This document shows, piece by piece, positions 44,771 to 53,797 of a stretch of 64,000 nucleotides of DNA. Under the pieces are notes generated by a model. That model saw only the letters and a list, made by a program, of their open reading frames with translations, did no database searches and was not told the origin of the DNA. Source of the DNA: Bacillota bacterium (GTDB lineage: Bacteria > Bacillota_A > Clostridia > Lachnospirales > Lachnospiraceae). The stretch covers positions 124,001-188,000 of the forward strand of contig JAEYMU010000030.1 in the NCBI GenBank assembly GCA_023407175.1. The letters are read 5' to 3'. Each line of letters begins with the position of its first letter. Within the stretch, counting starts at the first letter, position 1. A program made the translations under genes and the position numbers.

Positions 44771-45499
44771 CTATTTCCTGTTCGCACTTAGGGCAAGGAT
44801 TACCTGTGCCGGTGCATAGAAAGTCCACATCAGAATAGAAGAAAGGGAATACAGCCTATGATAAAGGTTCTCCGGCAGAGCAATAAAGCCGGACATATTA
44901 AAGATTCCAACATTAATATCACACAGCAGGAAAAGCACCATTCCGACGGCAAACAAAACCCTGCTTCTGTCTCCCCGATTATGAAACGCCAGTCTGGCAG
45001 CATTTATTGTATTGGTAAGAATGCATATAAAATATAGTACACTAATGAATAGAAGGCTATCGATTTCTACTTCTGCCAACCAAAGCAATAAGCAGACTGT
45101 GACGGCTACTGTAAGCTGCAAGGCAAATCTTAGTGCAAGCCTCCTACCGGAACTGTGTTTTTCCAGAAGCAGACGCAGCCCATAGAGCTGCTGGACGACA
45201 ATAAAGGTTATCACACCAAGGATATAATAATCCAGCATCAGAATAAACAAGTCCGATACCAGAGTAAAAAATAAAGCTGCCTTCATGCATAAAATTATGC
45301 CTCTGTCAGTATTCCTCCCTAAGAAAAATACATAACAGAAGCATAGGATGATGACGCTAAATTTTATATCTGCTGACAGGGCATAATTATGCCCTGTGAA
45401 ATCCAGGAATAAAAATATTACATATAATATCGTCTGAAATAATATAAACAAAAAGATAGTCCTAATGTTTCCTGACTTTCCTGACAGAGAACGTCTCAC
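44771..45499 (-). CDS. Polytopic membrane protein, possibly YhhN-like
   Basis: A 242-residue protein with about eight membrane spans. Two related segments hold acidic residues inside spans (AALFFTLVSDLFILML and VGMVLFLLCDINVGIFN). This recalls the YhhN/lysoplasmalogenase (TMEM86) fold, but the match is loose and the substrate unknown. It begins with GTG; AGGGGG lies about 7 bases ahead, and no ATG is near. It follows the GGDEF-EAL gene by 64 bp and is probably in the same transcript. Confidence 0.7.
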   Translation of the reverse strand: MRRSLSGKSGNIRTIFLFILFQTILYVIFLFLDFTGHNYALSADIKFSVIILCFCYVFFLGRNTDRGIILCMKAALFFTLVSDLFILMLDYYILGVITFIVVQQLYGLRLLLEKHSSGRRLALRFALQLTVAVTVCLLLWLAEVEIDSLLFISVLYFICILTNTINAARLAFHNRGDRSRVLFAVGMVLFLLCDINVGIFNMSGFIALPENLYHRLYSLSSILMWTFYAPAQVILALSANRK

Positions 45500-45563
45500 T
45501 GGAATGCCCCCTTTACCGATCTATGTATCAGGCAGCTTCCTACCTTCATTCCCCGCGCCGGCA

Positions 45564-47120
45564 TTATATCTGGCTTATATGCTCCTCCTGATTCTTTAAA
45601 AACATAATTGCTTTTTCTCTGGGTACCGGCTTACTGTATAAATAGCCCTGTGCCATATCACAATTTGCTTCCTTAAGAAAGATTTCCTGATCAAAGCTTT
45701 CCACACCCTCAGCAATCACATACAAATCAAGATTTCTGGCAAGATTAATGATGGTTTGAATAATTTTCTGGTCACACTGGTCCTCCATAACCGTATCCAG
45801 AAAGCTTTTGTCTATCTTTAAATTGCTTACCGGAAGCCGTTTCAAATAGTTCATCGAGGAATAGCCTGTTCCAAAGTCATCCAATGAAAAGTTCACACCT
45901 ATTTTTCTCAATTCCTGTATGGTAGTAATCGTATAATCAATATCATCCAGCGCTATGCTTTCCGTTATCTCAAGCTCAAGCCTGCCCGGATTAATTCCGG
46001 TCTCTTCAATTACATCATAGACCTGTCTGACAAAATCGCGATCCTTAAACTGTCTTGCAGAAAGATTGACCGCCATGGTTACGTCCGGATAATCCTCTGA
46101 CCATTGCTTTAGCTGATGACATGCCGTTCTTAAAACCCAAATACCGATCGGCACAATCAAGCCTGTTTCTTCTGCCACATAGATAAATTCGTCCGGGTAA
46201 ACGAGTCCTTTGGTTGGATGGTTCCAGCGGATCAGCGCCTCAAAGCCCACTACCTTTTTGGATTCCAAATTCATCTGTGCCTGATAAAACAGAACAAACT
46301 CATTACGCTCCAGTGCCTTTCGAAGCTCTGACTGCGTTTCAATCTTCTCGGTCAGCTTCTGGTTAAAGGCATATTCAAAATACACATGGGTATTCTTTCC
46401 GTTTGCTTTCGCCACATACATGGCTGAATCAACATTTTTTATTAAGGACTGGGATGTTCTGCCGTCCTTCGGTGCAAAGGCCACTCCAATGCTGACAGTT
46501 ACAAAATATTCCTTTGTTGATAAAATAAATGGGTAGCTGAATACATTCTTTATTTTTCTGATCTTATCCTCAAAGATAGCCATATCCTTAAGATTCTGGG
46601 ACAGCACGATAAATTCATCTCCGCCGATTCTCGCAAGATAATCATTCTCGTCCATCGCCTGCTTCAAACGGTAGGTTACATCAATCAACAGCTCATCGCC
46701 ATAGGAATGCCCCAGCGTATCATTGATATTCTTGAAATTATCAATATCAATATCCATGATTGCAATGATTTCCTCGCTGCGAAGCGTAATCATGATATTA
46801 TCCAGCATCTCCGTAAAGGCCGCACGATTCGGCAGCTCAGTCAGATAATCTGTATAAGCCAGCTTTTTCATGCTTTCTTTATTTCTATTCAACTCTTCAT
46901 ACTTGGCTGTAAGTTCGTTAAAGGAGTTTACCTGGGCAGTATAAGTCCCCTCCAGTTCCTTGCAGTGCTCGGAAAGCTTTTGATTCTCTTCTTTTGCAAG
47001 TTTACCGGTCCGGCTGGCTGCTCGGTATCTGACCGAATAATACACCAGCAGCAATATTATAATTACCATTGCCACGATAGCGACAATTCCAACTATCCGG
47101 TCAATCACAAAATATCCCAT
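45564..47120 (-). CDS. GGDEF-EAL dual-domain c-di-GMP enzyme
   Basis: A 518-residue protein: a single N-terminal span (about 8-28), a coiled coil to about 85, then GGDEF ([28 protein letters not shown], intact IGGDEFIVL) and EAL ([55 protein letters not shown]). Both sites look intact, so it may make and break c-di-GMP. No sensor domain is visible beyond the coiled coil. It starts 35 bp after nfnB behind GGAGG. Confidence 0.94.
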   Translation of the reverse strand: MGYFVIDRIVGIVAIVAMVIIILLLVYYSVRYRAASRTGKLAKEENQKLSEHCKELEGTYTAQVNSFNELTAKYEELNRNKESMKKLAYTDYLTELPNRAAFTEMLDNIMITLRSEEIIAIMDIDIDNFKNINDTLGHSYGDELLIDVTYRLKQAMDENDYLARIGGDEFIVLSQNLKDMAIFEDKIRKIKNVFSYPFILSTKEYFVTVSIGVAFAPKDGRTSQSLIKNVDSAMYVAKANGKNTHVYFEYAFNQKLTEKIETQSELRKALERNEFVLFYQAQMNLESKKVVGFEALIRWNHPTKGLVYPDEFIYVAEETGLIVPIGIWVLRTACHQLKQWSEDYPDVTMAVNLSARQFKDRDFVRQVYDVIEETGINPGRLELEITESIALDDIDYTITTIQELRKIGVNFSLDDFGTGYSSMNYLKRLPVSNLKIDKSFLDTVMEDQCDQKIIQTIINLARNLDLYVIAEGVESFDQEIFLKEANCDMAQGYLYSKPVPREKAIMFLKNQEEHISQI

Positions 47121-47155
47121 AAGTCCCCTCCAATACGTTCCCCAGACGCATCTCT

Positions 47156-48544
47156 TTAGTTTTTAGATTTTAAGTATTCATCTATCCCTATAGCCGCCGC
47201 CTTGCCTGCTCCCATAGCAAGGATCACCGTTGCTGCTCCTGTAACGGCATCTCCTCCGGCAAAAACTCCCGCTTTGGTTGTCTCACCGGTTTTCTCATTT
47301 GCAATAATGCATCTATGCCGATTCGTCTCAAGTCCCTTGGTGGTCGATGAAATCAAAGGATTCGGGCTGGTTCCCAGGGACATAATCACTGTGTCAAGCT
47401 CCAGGGTAAATTCTGAGCCCTTCTTTTCCACCGGCCTTCTTCTTCCTGTTGCATCCGGTTCACCAAGCTCCATCTCCACGCAGCGCATACCGGATACCCA
47501 CCCCTGTTCATTAACGAGTATTTCCGTAGGGTTGGTCAGCACCTTAAATATGACGCCTTCCTCCTTGGCATGGTGTACTTCTTCTATTCTTGCCGGAAGC
47601 TCCGCTTCACCTCTCCGGTATACAATATAAACCTCAGCACCAAGCCGGAGCGCTGTTCTTGCCGCATCCATGGCAACATTTCCGCCACCGACTACTGCAA
47701 CCTTCTTGCCTGCGATAATCGGAGTGTCATAGCTCTCGTCAAATGCCTTCATCAGATTATTACGCGTCAGGTATTCGTTTGCAGAAAAAACTCCGTTTGC
47801 ATTTTCTCCCGGAATACCCATGAATTTCGGAAGTCCGGCACCTGAGCCCACAAATACCGCCTCAAAGCCCTCTTCCTCCATCAATTCATCAATCGTCAGG
47901 GATTTGCCGATTACTACATTGGTTTCAATTTTTACACCCAAGGCCTTTACATTCTCTATCTCTGTCTTAACAACCGTTTCCTTCGGGAGCCTGAATTCCG
48001 GTATACCATATACCAGTACACCACCCGGCTCATGAAGTGCTTCAAAAATTGTAACTGAATAACCCATCTTCGCTAAATCTCCTGCGCAGGTAAGTCCTGC
48101 GGGTCCTGCTCCGATGACCGCAACCTTCCTTCCGTTCGGGTTTTCCGGCTTCTCCGGCCTGATATTATGCTCTCTTGCCCAGTCCGCAGTATAGCGCTCC
48201 AGCTTTCCGATGGATACAGGTTCCCCCTTTATGCCCCTGATGCATCTTTCCTCGCATTGGGTTTCCTGGGGACATACTCTTCCGCATACGGCAGGAAGGG
48301 AGGAGTATTTACTGATTATTTTAAAGGACTCTTCTATATCACCCTTCACAATTTCCTTGATAAAGCCCGGAATATCAATTGATACCGGACATCCATCAAC
48401 ACATTTCGGATTCTTACACTGAAGACATCGGGAAGCCTCAAGCTTTGCCTCCTCTTCATTGTATCCATAACAAACTTCGTCAAAATTAGTCGCTCTGACC
48501 TTAGGGTCCTGTTCTCTGACGGGAACCTTCTTTAATACATCCAT
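47156..48544 (-). CDS. nfnB: NfnB: large subunit of NADH-dependent reduced ferredoxin:NADP+ oxidoreductase
   Basis: A 462-residue flavoprotein of the glutamate synthase small-subunit family. The N-terminal cysteine clusters [15 protein letters not shown] and [15 protein letters not shown] bind two [4Fe-4S] clusters. FAD-binding [12 protein letters not shown] and NADP-binding [13 protein letters not shown] follow, with the C-terminal [13 protein letters not shown]. Next to an NfnA-type FNR subunit it forms the electron-bifurcating transhydrogenase of anaerobes. Taken alone it could be named gltD or sudA; the partner gene decides it. Confidence 0.93.
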   Translation of the reverse strand: MDVLKKVPVREQDPKVRATNFDEVCYGYNEEEAKLEASRCLQCKNPKCVDGCPVSIDIPGFIKEIVKGDIEESFKIISKYSSLPAVCGRVCPQETQCEERCIRGIKGEPVSIGKLERYTADWAREHNIRPEKPENPNGRKVAVIGAGPAGLTCAGDLAKMGYSVTIFEALHEPGGVLVYGIPEFRLPKETVVKTEIENVKALGVKIETNVVIGKSLTIDELMEEEGFEAVFVGSGAGLPKFMGIPGENANGVFSANEYLTRNNLMKAFDESYDTPIIAGKKVAVVGGGNVAMDAARTALRLGAEVYIVYRRGEAELPARIEEVHHAKEEGVIFKVLTNPTEILVNEQGWVSGMRCVEMELGEPDATGRRRPVEKKGSEFTLELDTVIMSLGTSPNPLISSTTKGLETNRHRCIIANEKTGETTKAGVFAGGDAVTGAATVILAMGAGKAAAIGIDEYLKSKN

Positions 48545-48597
48545 TGATATCTATCCTCCAAGATGACTGAATTTAGGCAATCTACATACAAATGCCA

Positions 48598-49497
48598 CTA
48601 TAAATGGCACTCGCAGTCCTTATGATGATGAGTTTCTCCTTCCTTTGCGCGAAGTATTTTTTCTCCTTCCTCCGATTTATACATGGAAAGTCGCTTCATA
48701 GCCTCATCAAAATTAACAAGATGCCCATCAAATTCAGGTCCATCAACACATGCAAATTTAATCTCATTCCCTATCGTCAGCCTACAGGCACCGCACATAC
48801 CGGTACCGTCAACCATAACCGGATTCATACTGACAATAGTCTTAATCCCCAGCTCCTTCGTAAGTATGCACACGAACTTCATCATAATCATAGGCCCGAT
48901 TGCGATAATCAAATCATAATGCTTTCCCTGATTATTGATCAGGTCCTTAATGCAGTCATTTACATTTCCTTTAAAGCCGTAGGAACCATCATCCGTAGTT
49001 ATATAAAGATTTTTTGCGTATTCCTTCATTCTGTCTTCCAGAATAATCAAATCCTTATTTCTCGCACCAATGATACAGTCCACATCATAGCCGTTCTCTT
49101 TCATCCATTTTACCTGCGGATAAACAGGGGCAGCTCCAACACCACCAGCTACAAATAAAACACTTTTGGCAGACAGCTCGTCCGCCGGCATATCAATCAA
49201 TTCCGATCTGCGTCCCAGGGGTCCGGTAAAATCACGGAATGCTTCCCCTACCTCATATTCAGCCATTAACCCAGTAGATGCTCCAATTGCCTGGAATACA
49301 ATAGTAACCGTACCGGCTTCTCTATCATAATCACATATTGTCAAAGGAACCCTCTCACCCTTTTCATCCATCTTTACAATAACAAACTGGCCCGGGTAGC
49401 AGTTCTTTGCAACTCTGGGGGCTTTTACATCCACAAGATAAATGGAATTAGCAAGGCGCTCCTTTTTTGTAATCGTATATATGTAATTCTCAGCCAT
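48598..49497 (-). CDS. nfnA: NfnA: FNR-like subunit of the bifurcating transhydrogenase
   Basis: A 299-residue ferredoxin-NADP reductase-like subunit. The FAD domain (PGQFVIVKMDEKGERVPLTI) and NAD-binding domain (VLFVAGGVGAAPVYP) are followed by a [2Fe-2S] site with cysteines in GTGMCGACRLTIG and KFACVDGPEFDGH. It works with NfnB to couple ferredoxin and NADH oxidation to NADP+ reduction. I prefer the second ATG (MAENYIYTI), since GAGG is 9 bases upstream of it. The tail is His/Cys-rich (THHHKDCECHL), which may bind metal. Confidence 0.93.
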   Translation of the reverse strand: MAENYIYTITKKERLANSIYLVDVKAPRVAKNCYPGQFVIVKMDEKGERVPLTICDYDREAGTVTIVFQAIGASTGLMAEYEVGEAFRDFTGPLGRRSELIDMPADELSAKSVLFVAGGVGAAPVYPQVKWMKENGYDVDCIIGARNKDLIILEDRMKEYAKNLYITTDDGSYGFKGNVNDCIKDLINNQGKHYDLIIAIGPMIMMKFVCILTKELGIKTIVSMNPVMVDGTGMCGACRLTIGNEIKFACVDGPEFDGHLVNFDEAMKRLSMYKSEEGEKILRAKEGETHHHKDCECHL

Positions 49498-49855
49498 TTC
49501 CATTAACCTCTTTCCCTAAGTTTCTCCGCCCCTTTGCGGAAATTCCCTACATAGCTGATAAGCCTGTGGTTCTAATTATACGTTAGATACTTCAAAAAAT
49601 CCAGCTAATTTTATAAAATGGCCCGCAGTTCACATTTTTCGTCATAATATATATAATTTCTTCTTTAATTTATATATATATTTTTAACCAACAAAATAAT
49701 AGGAATTATATTCCATGGATTCTTGTAATATTTCATAAATCGCATAGTCTCCTACCAGCCATTTGCATAATACTACATCTCCAGGTATATAATTCCACCT
49801 ATATAATACAAGGCATATAATTCCCCGCATTATATGCCTTATCCTGCTTATCTGA
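49498..49855. other. AT-rich intergenic region upstream of nfnA
   Basis: No gene seen in about 360 bp. It includes TATATA tracts near 49650-49685, a TATAAT on the minus strand near 49576 that may serve nfnA, and the terminator of the HD-domain gene at its left-facing end. Confidence 0.5.
49810..49840 (-). terminator. Hairpin after the HD-domain gene
   Basis: AAGGCATATAAT and ATTATATGCCTT form a perfect 12-bp stem with a 7-nt loop, 15 bp past the stop. The T-tract is weak (GTATTATATAGG). Confidence 0.65.
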
Positions 49856-50476
49856 TTATTTTAATGACATAAGCTTATCCAAAAACAGGGAATACTGCAA
49901 TTCCTCTGCCTGTACATCAGCACCAAGTCTCCCAAGACGGTCACACCGGCACAGTAAAGCAATATCCTCTATTGAAACCTGTTTTATTAACCCTCTCATA
50001 TCCGCATAGGGCAATTTCTTCATCACATAGAGCATATGCATATGGTATCTGACAAGTGCGGCCGTTCTTATGATAAATTCCCGCTCATTGGTGAAGCAGG
50101 AAAGAAAATCAATACACAGCTTTTCTCCCACCTTATCATGGTCATAGGAGGTAAACCTCCCCCTTACGGCTTTGGTGGTATCCGGCTTACCGATATCATG
50201 CAGCAGTGCCGCCCACATAAAGGACTTTTGATCCCTTGCCCTATCTCTCACTTTGGACGCTTCATCAAGCACCAGGCAAGTATGGTTGAAAACATTGCCC
50301 TCCGGATGGTATTTTTCTGACTGCTCCGTAGCTTTTAATCTCCACAGCATTGTAAAAGGGTTGATCTGGTAATTCTCATCGTAAGATAAGGCAGTAATAT
50401 ATTCCGAGGGCTTGGCATCGCTTAACAGATGCTTCGTCATGGCATGGAATATTTCCTGTTTCTCTAAATCGTTCAT
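49856..50476 (-). CDS. HD-domain phosphohydrolase-like protein
   Basis: A 206-residue HD-superfamily protein. The metal-binding pattern is H...HD...D: NHTCLVLDEASK, then AALLHDIGKPDTT, SYDHDKVGEK and YHMHML. This resembles the HD part of bacterial tRNA nucleotidyltransferases but without the polymerase domain, so a nucleotide or RNA phosphoesterase role is likely. I start at MNDLEKQEI, since GGGAGG lies five bases upstream. A longer in-frame extension to 50677 overlaps a separate small gene in another frame and is rejected. Confidence 0.82.
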   Translation of the reverse strand: MNDLEKQEIFHAMTKHLLSDAKPSEYITALSYDENYQINPFTMLWRLKATEQSEKYHPEGNVFNHTCLVLDEASKVRDRARDQKSFMWAALLHDIGKPDTTKAVRGRFTSYDHDKVGEKLCIDFLSCFTNEREFIIRTAALVRYHMHMLYVMKKLPYADMRGLIKQVSIEDIALLCRCDRLGRLGADVQAEELQYSLFLDKLMSLK

Positions 50477-50525
50477 AGGCGCCTCCCTGAGGGAATTCCC
50501 AGCTTTTATCAAACTCTTTATTACG

Positions 50526-50705
50526 TCACCCCTTTGGTTCGTGATTTGGTTTCTCATAGGGATGGGCGCGCTGATGTCCTGCTTTTGCCTTTCCCTGAAT
50601 TTCCGGAACGGGCGGCGCATCATTCCTTGGTATATGCAACCTTTGTGAGCCTTCGGTTCCATGGGGCTCTTCCACATCCGGTCTTCTCATTCCTGCCTTT
50701 GCCAT
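50526..50705 (-). CDS. Small 59-residue protein (conserved-looking)
   Basis: Starts MAKAGMRRPDVEEPHGTEG and contains APPVPEIQGKAKAG; basic and rich in Pro, His and Gly. AGGAGGG lies 6 bases before the ATG. Codon use and motif style look like small conserved Clostridia proteins I have seen without a known role. It starts 14 bp after the 45-residue gene and ends 49 bp before the HD gene, so three genes share one transcript. Likely unstructured alone; a spore or nucleic-acid binding role is speculation. Confidence 0.65.
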   Translation of the reverse strand: MAKAGMRRPDVEEPHGTEGSQRLHIPRNDAPPVPEIQGKAKAGHQRAHPYEKPNHEPKG

Positions 50706-50719
50706 AGCTTCCCTCCTGT

Positions 50720-50857
50720 CTACACATCATTATGCTTTACGGACTGCTTTTTCGCCGTTTTATTCTTATTCTTGACCTCTTCATCCGTTATGGGCGTTTT
50801 CCCATCCGCTTTTTTCATTCTTGTACGTTTATTGTCAATCTGACTGTCCTTGGGCAT
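50720..50857 (-). CDS. Small 45-residue basic protein
   Basis: Begins MPKDSQIDNKRTRMKKADG, continues KTPITDEEVKNKNKTAKKQ and ends HNDV. AAAGGAG lies 7 bases ahead of the ATG, which is strong support for translation. The peptide is Lys/Asn/Thr-rich and probably disordered or nucleic-acid binding. No family recognised. First gene of the small operon leading to the HD protein. Confidence 0.55.
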   Translation of the reverse strand: MPKDSQIDNKRTRMKKADGKTPITDEEVKNKNKTAKKQSVKHNDV

Positions 50858-50938
50858 GATTATCTCCTTTACTGGACTGATCAATTGTTACATAACTAGT
50901 ATGTACAATCGAAAGCAGGCTATCCATGACCAGCCGGA

Positions 50939-51439
50939 TCAAAACGGCATTTTCAGGCTTTCATAGCTGGAGAGGCTGGATAAATTATAATTTGAAAAAC
51001 GCTTGTCCAGGGATAATTCCGTTCCAAACCATTCCGGCGGAACAAATTCCCGGGAAGCCTGCTCATCCGCAAATTCCACTTCTACAAGGACAAGTCCCGA
51101 CAGCAGTCCCTCAAAAATATCCAGCTCGGCTGTTAGTCCGCCTTCCAGGGGAATCAGATACCTGGTCTTTGTAATCAGGTTATGATCTGTTTTCGGTAAA
51201 AGCTCCTCATAGGCACTCCTGGTTAAGGGAAGCTCTATCTCCTGATTGACATTTGCATCCCCCTTTTTTCTTTTGCCGATGCCCTGCTTTGACTTATAGG
51301 TTAAAATATATTCCTCATTGCTTTTTCGAATCCGTATCGTGGGATTATGGCATAAATACCCCTGTTCTATTTTCTTATAATCATATTGCGGCAAATCCTC
51401 CGGTATATTACGAACTGCATATTTACGTTCGATTTCCAT
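50939..51439 (-). CDS. CYTH-domain (triphosphate tunnel) protein
   Basis: A 166-residue single-domain CYTH protein. The signature ExExK opens the protein (MEIERKYAV), followed by basic and acidic tunnel residues (TIRIRKSNEEYILTYKSKQ, QEIELPLT, ELDIFEG, LVEVEFADEQA, LDKRFSNYNL). Such enzymes hydrolyse inorganic triphosphate or nucleoside/thiamin triphosphates, usually with Mg2+. The exact substrate is open. The ATG has GGAG nine bases upstream; a GTG two codons earlier is too close. Upstream of the small-gene/HD cluster on the same strand. Confidence 0.9.
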   Translation of the reverse strand: MEIERKYAVRNIPEDLPQYDYKKIEQGYLCHNPTIRIRKSNEEYILTYKSKQGIGKRKKGDANVNQEIELPLTRSAYEELLPKTDHNLITKTRYLIPLEGGLTAELDIFEGLLSGLVLVEVEFADEQASREFVPPEWFGTELSLDKRFSNYNLSSLSSYESLKMPF

Positions 51440-51550
51440 CCTCACCGACTCCTTTCCTTCCTTGGTTCAGCTATATAATTAAATTTACCATTTACTATCC
51501 AGCAAAGCAAATACTGGAATAGGAAATATTTTTCTGCAAATACTAATTCT

Positions 51551-51955
51551 ATGAAAAGTAAAAAATGCTTTATTCAAAACTTTATAATATGCGGGTTATG
51601 CGGCTGGTGTATGGAATGCTTCTGGACAGGACTCGCTTCCATCCGCAGGCGCACGGATAAAAAACTTTCCTGTCACACCTCAATCTGGATGTTTCCTATC
51701 TATGGTATGGCCGCCTGCCTGTCACCTATTTGCCAAAAACTGAAAGACCGTAATGCACTGCTTCGAGGAGGTGTCTACACAATCATTATCTATGCAGCAG
51801 AATACACCAGCGGTGTACTTCTGAAAAAACACGGTGCATGTCCCTGGGATTACAGTAAAGCAAAGCTTAACTACAAAGGTGTCATCCGGCTGGATTACGC
51901 GCCGGTCTGGTGCATCGCCGGATTATTCTTTGAAAAAATCCTGAAACAGCGTTAA
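51551..51955 (+). CDS. PF06541-type membrane protein (putative ABC transporter type IV family)
   Basis: A 134-residue protein with about four membrane spans: IQNFIICGLCGWCMECFWTG, then SIWMFPIYGMAACLSPIC, GGVYTIIIYAAEYTSGVLL and the conserved PWDYSKAKLNYKGVIRLDY. This matches PF06541 (putative ABC-transporter type IV); function unproven. A short form, ending soon after the WDY motif. No strong ribosome binding site is seen. A 288-bp palindromic element begins 8 bp after its stop. Confidence 0.8.
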   Translation: MKSKKCFIQNFIICGLCGWCMECFWTGLASIRRRTDKKLSCHTSIWMFPIYGMAACLSPICQKLKDRNALLRGGVYTIIIYAAEYTSGVLLKKHGACPWDYSKAKLNYKGVIRLDYAPVWCIAGLFFEKILKQR

Positions 51956-51962
51956 CCCCAAA

Positions 51963-52250
51963 CATACGCATGAAAGAACATTTTGTTAACGGGTGTAAGT
52001 TTTCGGCTGTGTCCCTTGGTAATTAATTTTCAAGAAAGAACCCTTGCGTCACTAAGCATACAAAAAATGCTTAGGACACAGCACAAAGGAGACAACTCAC
52101 TACGTTCAAACAAGTCTCCTTTGTGCTCTTGGCACATTTTCCGTATACTAAGTGACACAAGGAACCATTTCTTAATAAAATTAATTACCAAGGGACACAG
52201 CCAGAAAAGTTATCATATATAAATTTACACCCTGTTCATTCATGCGTATG
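51963..52250. repeat. 288-bp imperfect palindrome (MITE-like or structured RNA)
   Basis: The two halves are inverted copies. Outer arms CATACGCATGAA/TTCATGCGTATG are perfect over 12 bp, then GGGTGTAA/TTACACCC. A perfect 26-bp arm starts GGCTGTGTCCCTTGGTAA at about 52008 and 52176. Middle arms are degenerate (CACTAAG/CTTAG type), and the centre AGCACAAAGGAGAC/GTCTCCTTTGTGCT is perfect over 14 bp with a 20-nt loop. No coding frame fits. The terminal repeats suggest a non-autonomous transposable element. No clear target duplication was found. Confidence 0.85.
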
Positions 52251-52274
52251 CCCTGTTCCATGTTGTATCCGTAC

Positions 52275-52303
52275 TTGAAAGGCCGGTAAAAAAGTTGTAT
52301 ACT
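52275..52303 (+). promoter_or_regulatory. Promoter of the HAD-GNAT gene
   Basis: TTGAAA and TATACT with exactly 17 bp between them. A 9-10 bp inverted pair CGGTAAAAA/TTTTTACCG starts in the spacer and ends near 52360, and could form a leader stem. Leader about 120 nt. Confidence 0.65.
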
Positions 52304-52431
52304 CTAACATATGCTGGCGAGACAGCACATTAGGCTCATAAGACGCACCTTTTTACCGAAAGTTCAAAAGCAATTTTGATCACTTGTATTATGATAAGTT
52401 TTGATTTACTTGTCAATAGGAGGACACATAC

Positions 52432-53619
52432 TTGTTAAAGGCAGTAATTTTTGATATGGACGGGGTAATCATTGACAGCGAGCCCCTGCATTCCAGGGCT
52501 GCGTTACTGGCCCTGCAAAAATACAATTCAGGTATAACCCTGGACTATATTGAACGCTTTATAGGCAGTACTACATATTATATGTGCCAGAAAATGGTTG
52601 ATGATTTTCATGTCGATGTAAACCCTGAAGAATTGTTAAAAGCATATGATGAAATGAAGGAATTTCTATTAAAAAAAGAAGGCTATACCATTGTTCCATA
52701 TGTCATTGATTGTATTAAGGATTTATATAAGAATAAAATCAAGCTCTCCATCGCCTCCTCTTCCTCGGTAAAGGAAATTGAAGAGGTTATGGACTCCTTA
52801 AATATCCGCAAATACTTCACCAGCTTTGTCTCAGGCACTACTGTCGCCCATACCAAGCCGGCACCGGATATATTCCTTAAAGCCGCTGAAAGCCTTGACG
52901 CGGTACCGGAAGAATGCCTCATAATTGAAGACTCCTATAATGGAGTCACCGCCGCCACAAGAGCCGGTATTACCTGCATTGGATTTGTCAATCCCAACTC
53001 CGGGAAGCAGGATTTAAGCCAGGCTGCCCTGCTTGTGGAGGGCTTTGATGAGATTAATTATAATTTCCTTAAGGAATTTTATGAAAAGCTAAAAACCCCT
53101 TCCACCATCCTTACCACCTCACACTTTATTATCCGGGAGCTTACCCAAGCCGACATCCCTGATTTGTATCAGATCTGCAAACAGCCAGGCGTGCGGGAAT
53201 TCCTGGAGGACTTCTCCGATGACCTGAATACGGAAATCGAAAAACACCGGGCATATATTAAGAATATTTACTCCTATTATGGCTTTGGCCTATGGGGAGT
53301 ATTCCTTAAGGAGAATGGAACGTTAATCGGCCGCTGCGGCATCGAATTAAAGATGCTGGAAGAGGAAGCGGTCTATGAAATCGGCTACCTTCTAAGCACA
53401 CAGTATCAGGGCTTGGGCTATGCCAGTCAATTTGTCCCAGAGGTTCTTCGCTACTGCTTCACTTGTCTGAAAATCCCCAAAGTTGTAGCCGTCATCGACC
53501 AAAATAACCAAAGCTCCATCCGCCTTGCTGCCAAATCAGGGATGCAGCGGACCAGGGAAATCATCAGAAACAACCGTATTTTTCATCTTTATGAAATAAC
53601 AAATAAGGATATTGCTTAA
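52432..53619 (+). CDS. Fusion of HAD phosphatase/mutase and GNAT acetyltransferase
   Basis: A 395-residue two-domain protein. Residues 1-215 are a HAD hydrolase of the beta-phosphoglucomutase type: Asp8/Asp10 in FDMDGVIIDSEP, motif II SIASSSS, Lys142 in TKPAPDIF and IIEDSYNG. Residues 230-395 are a GNAT acetyltransferase (FIIRELTQADIPDLYQICK, IGYLLSTQYQGLGYASQFVP, NQSSIRLAAKSGM). The start codon is TTG, eight bases after AGGAGG; no ATG is near. The two activities may act on one substrate or simply be fused; this joining is uncommon to my knowledge. Confidence 0.88.
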   Translation: MLKAVIFDMDGVIIDSEPLHSRAALLALQKYNSGITLDYIERFIGSTTYYMCQKMVDDFHVDVNPEELLKAYDEMKEFLLKKEGYTIVPYVIDCIKDLYKNKIKLSIASSSSVKEIEEVMDSLNIRKYFTSFVSGTTVAHTKPAPDIFLKAAESLDAVPEECLIIEDSYNGVTAATRAGITCIGFVNPNSGKQDLSQAALLVEGFDEINYNFLKEFYEKLKTPSTILTTSHFIIRELTQADIPDLYQICKQPGVREFLEDFSDDLNTEIEKHRAYIKNIYSYYGFGLWGVFLKENGTLIGRCGIELKMLEEEAVYEIGYLLSTQYQGLGYASQFVPEVLRYCFTCLKIPKVVAVIDQNNQSSIRLAAKSGMQRTREIIRNNRIFHLYEITNKDIA

Positions 53620-53650
53620 AATACAAAAGCGATGGAAAGCAGGGCTTCTG

Positions 53651-53731
53651 GCTCAAAATTTAATTGATAAATACCATCAAATACAGATCAGCGGCATCTG
53701 CAAGGAATGCGCCAAAAGCAGGAAAAGCTGA
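53651..53731 (+). pseudogene. Probable remnant of a Fur-family regulator C-terminus
   Basis: An open stretch with no start, reading AQNLIDKYHQIQISGICKEC then AKSRKS-stop. The H-x5-GICKEC end is the usual last zinc-binding segment of Fur/PerR/Zur proteins. Nothing of the DNA-binding domain is seen upstream; the preceding gene ends only 30 bp before. Probably the leftover of a deleted gene. The match is short, so chance is possible. Confidence 0.4.
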
Positions 53732-53756
53732 GCTATACCGGAATTCTGTAAATTGT

Positions 53757-53793
53757 AAAAGGATGCTGCATCCGTGAGTTGCAACATCCTTTT
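53757..53793. terminator. Bidirectional terminator
   Basis: AAAAGGATG/CATCCTTTT with T and A tracts on both sides, between the convergent HAD-GNAT and repeat-lipoprotein genes. It ends four bases before the latter's stop. Confidence 0.75.
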
Positions 53794-53797
53794 ATTA

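Noticed and set aside
44638..44790. Short minus-strand frame of about 45 codons between the DUF5688 and polytopic protein genes
   Set aside because: No ATG with a ribosome binding site, and it overlaps the end of the neighbouring gene in another frame.
50477..50677. N-terminal extension of the HD-domain protein
   Set aside because: The extension is unlike the family and overlaps a separate 59-codon gene with its own strong ribosome binding site. A GGGAGG sits correctly before the shorter start.
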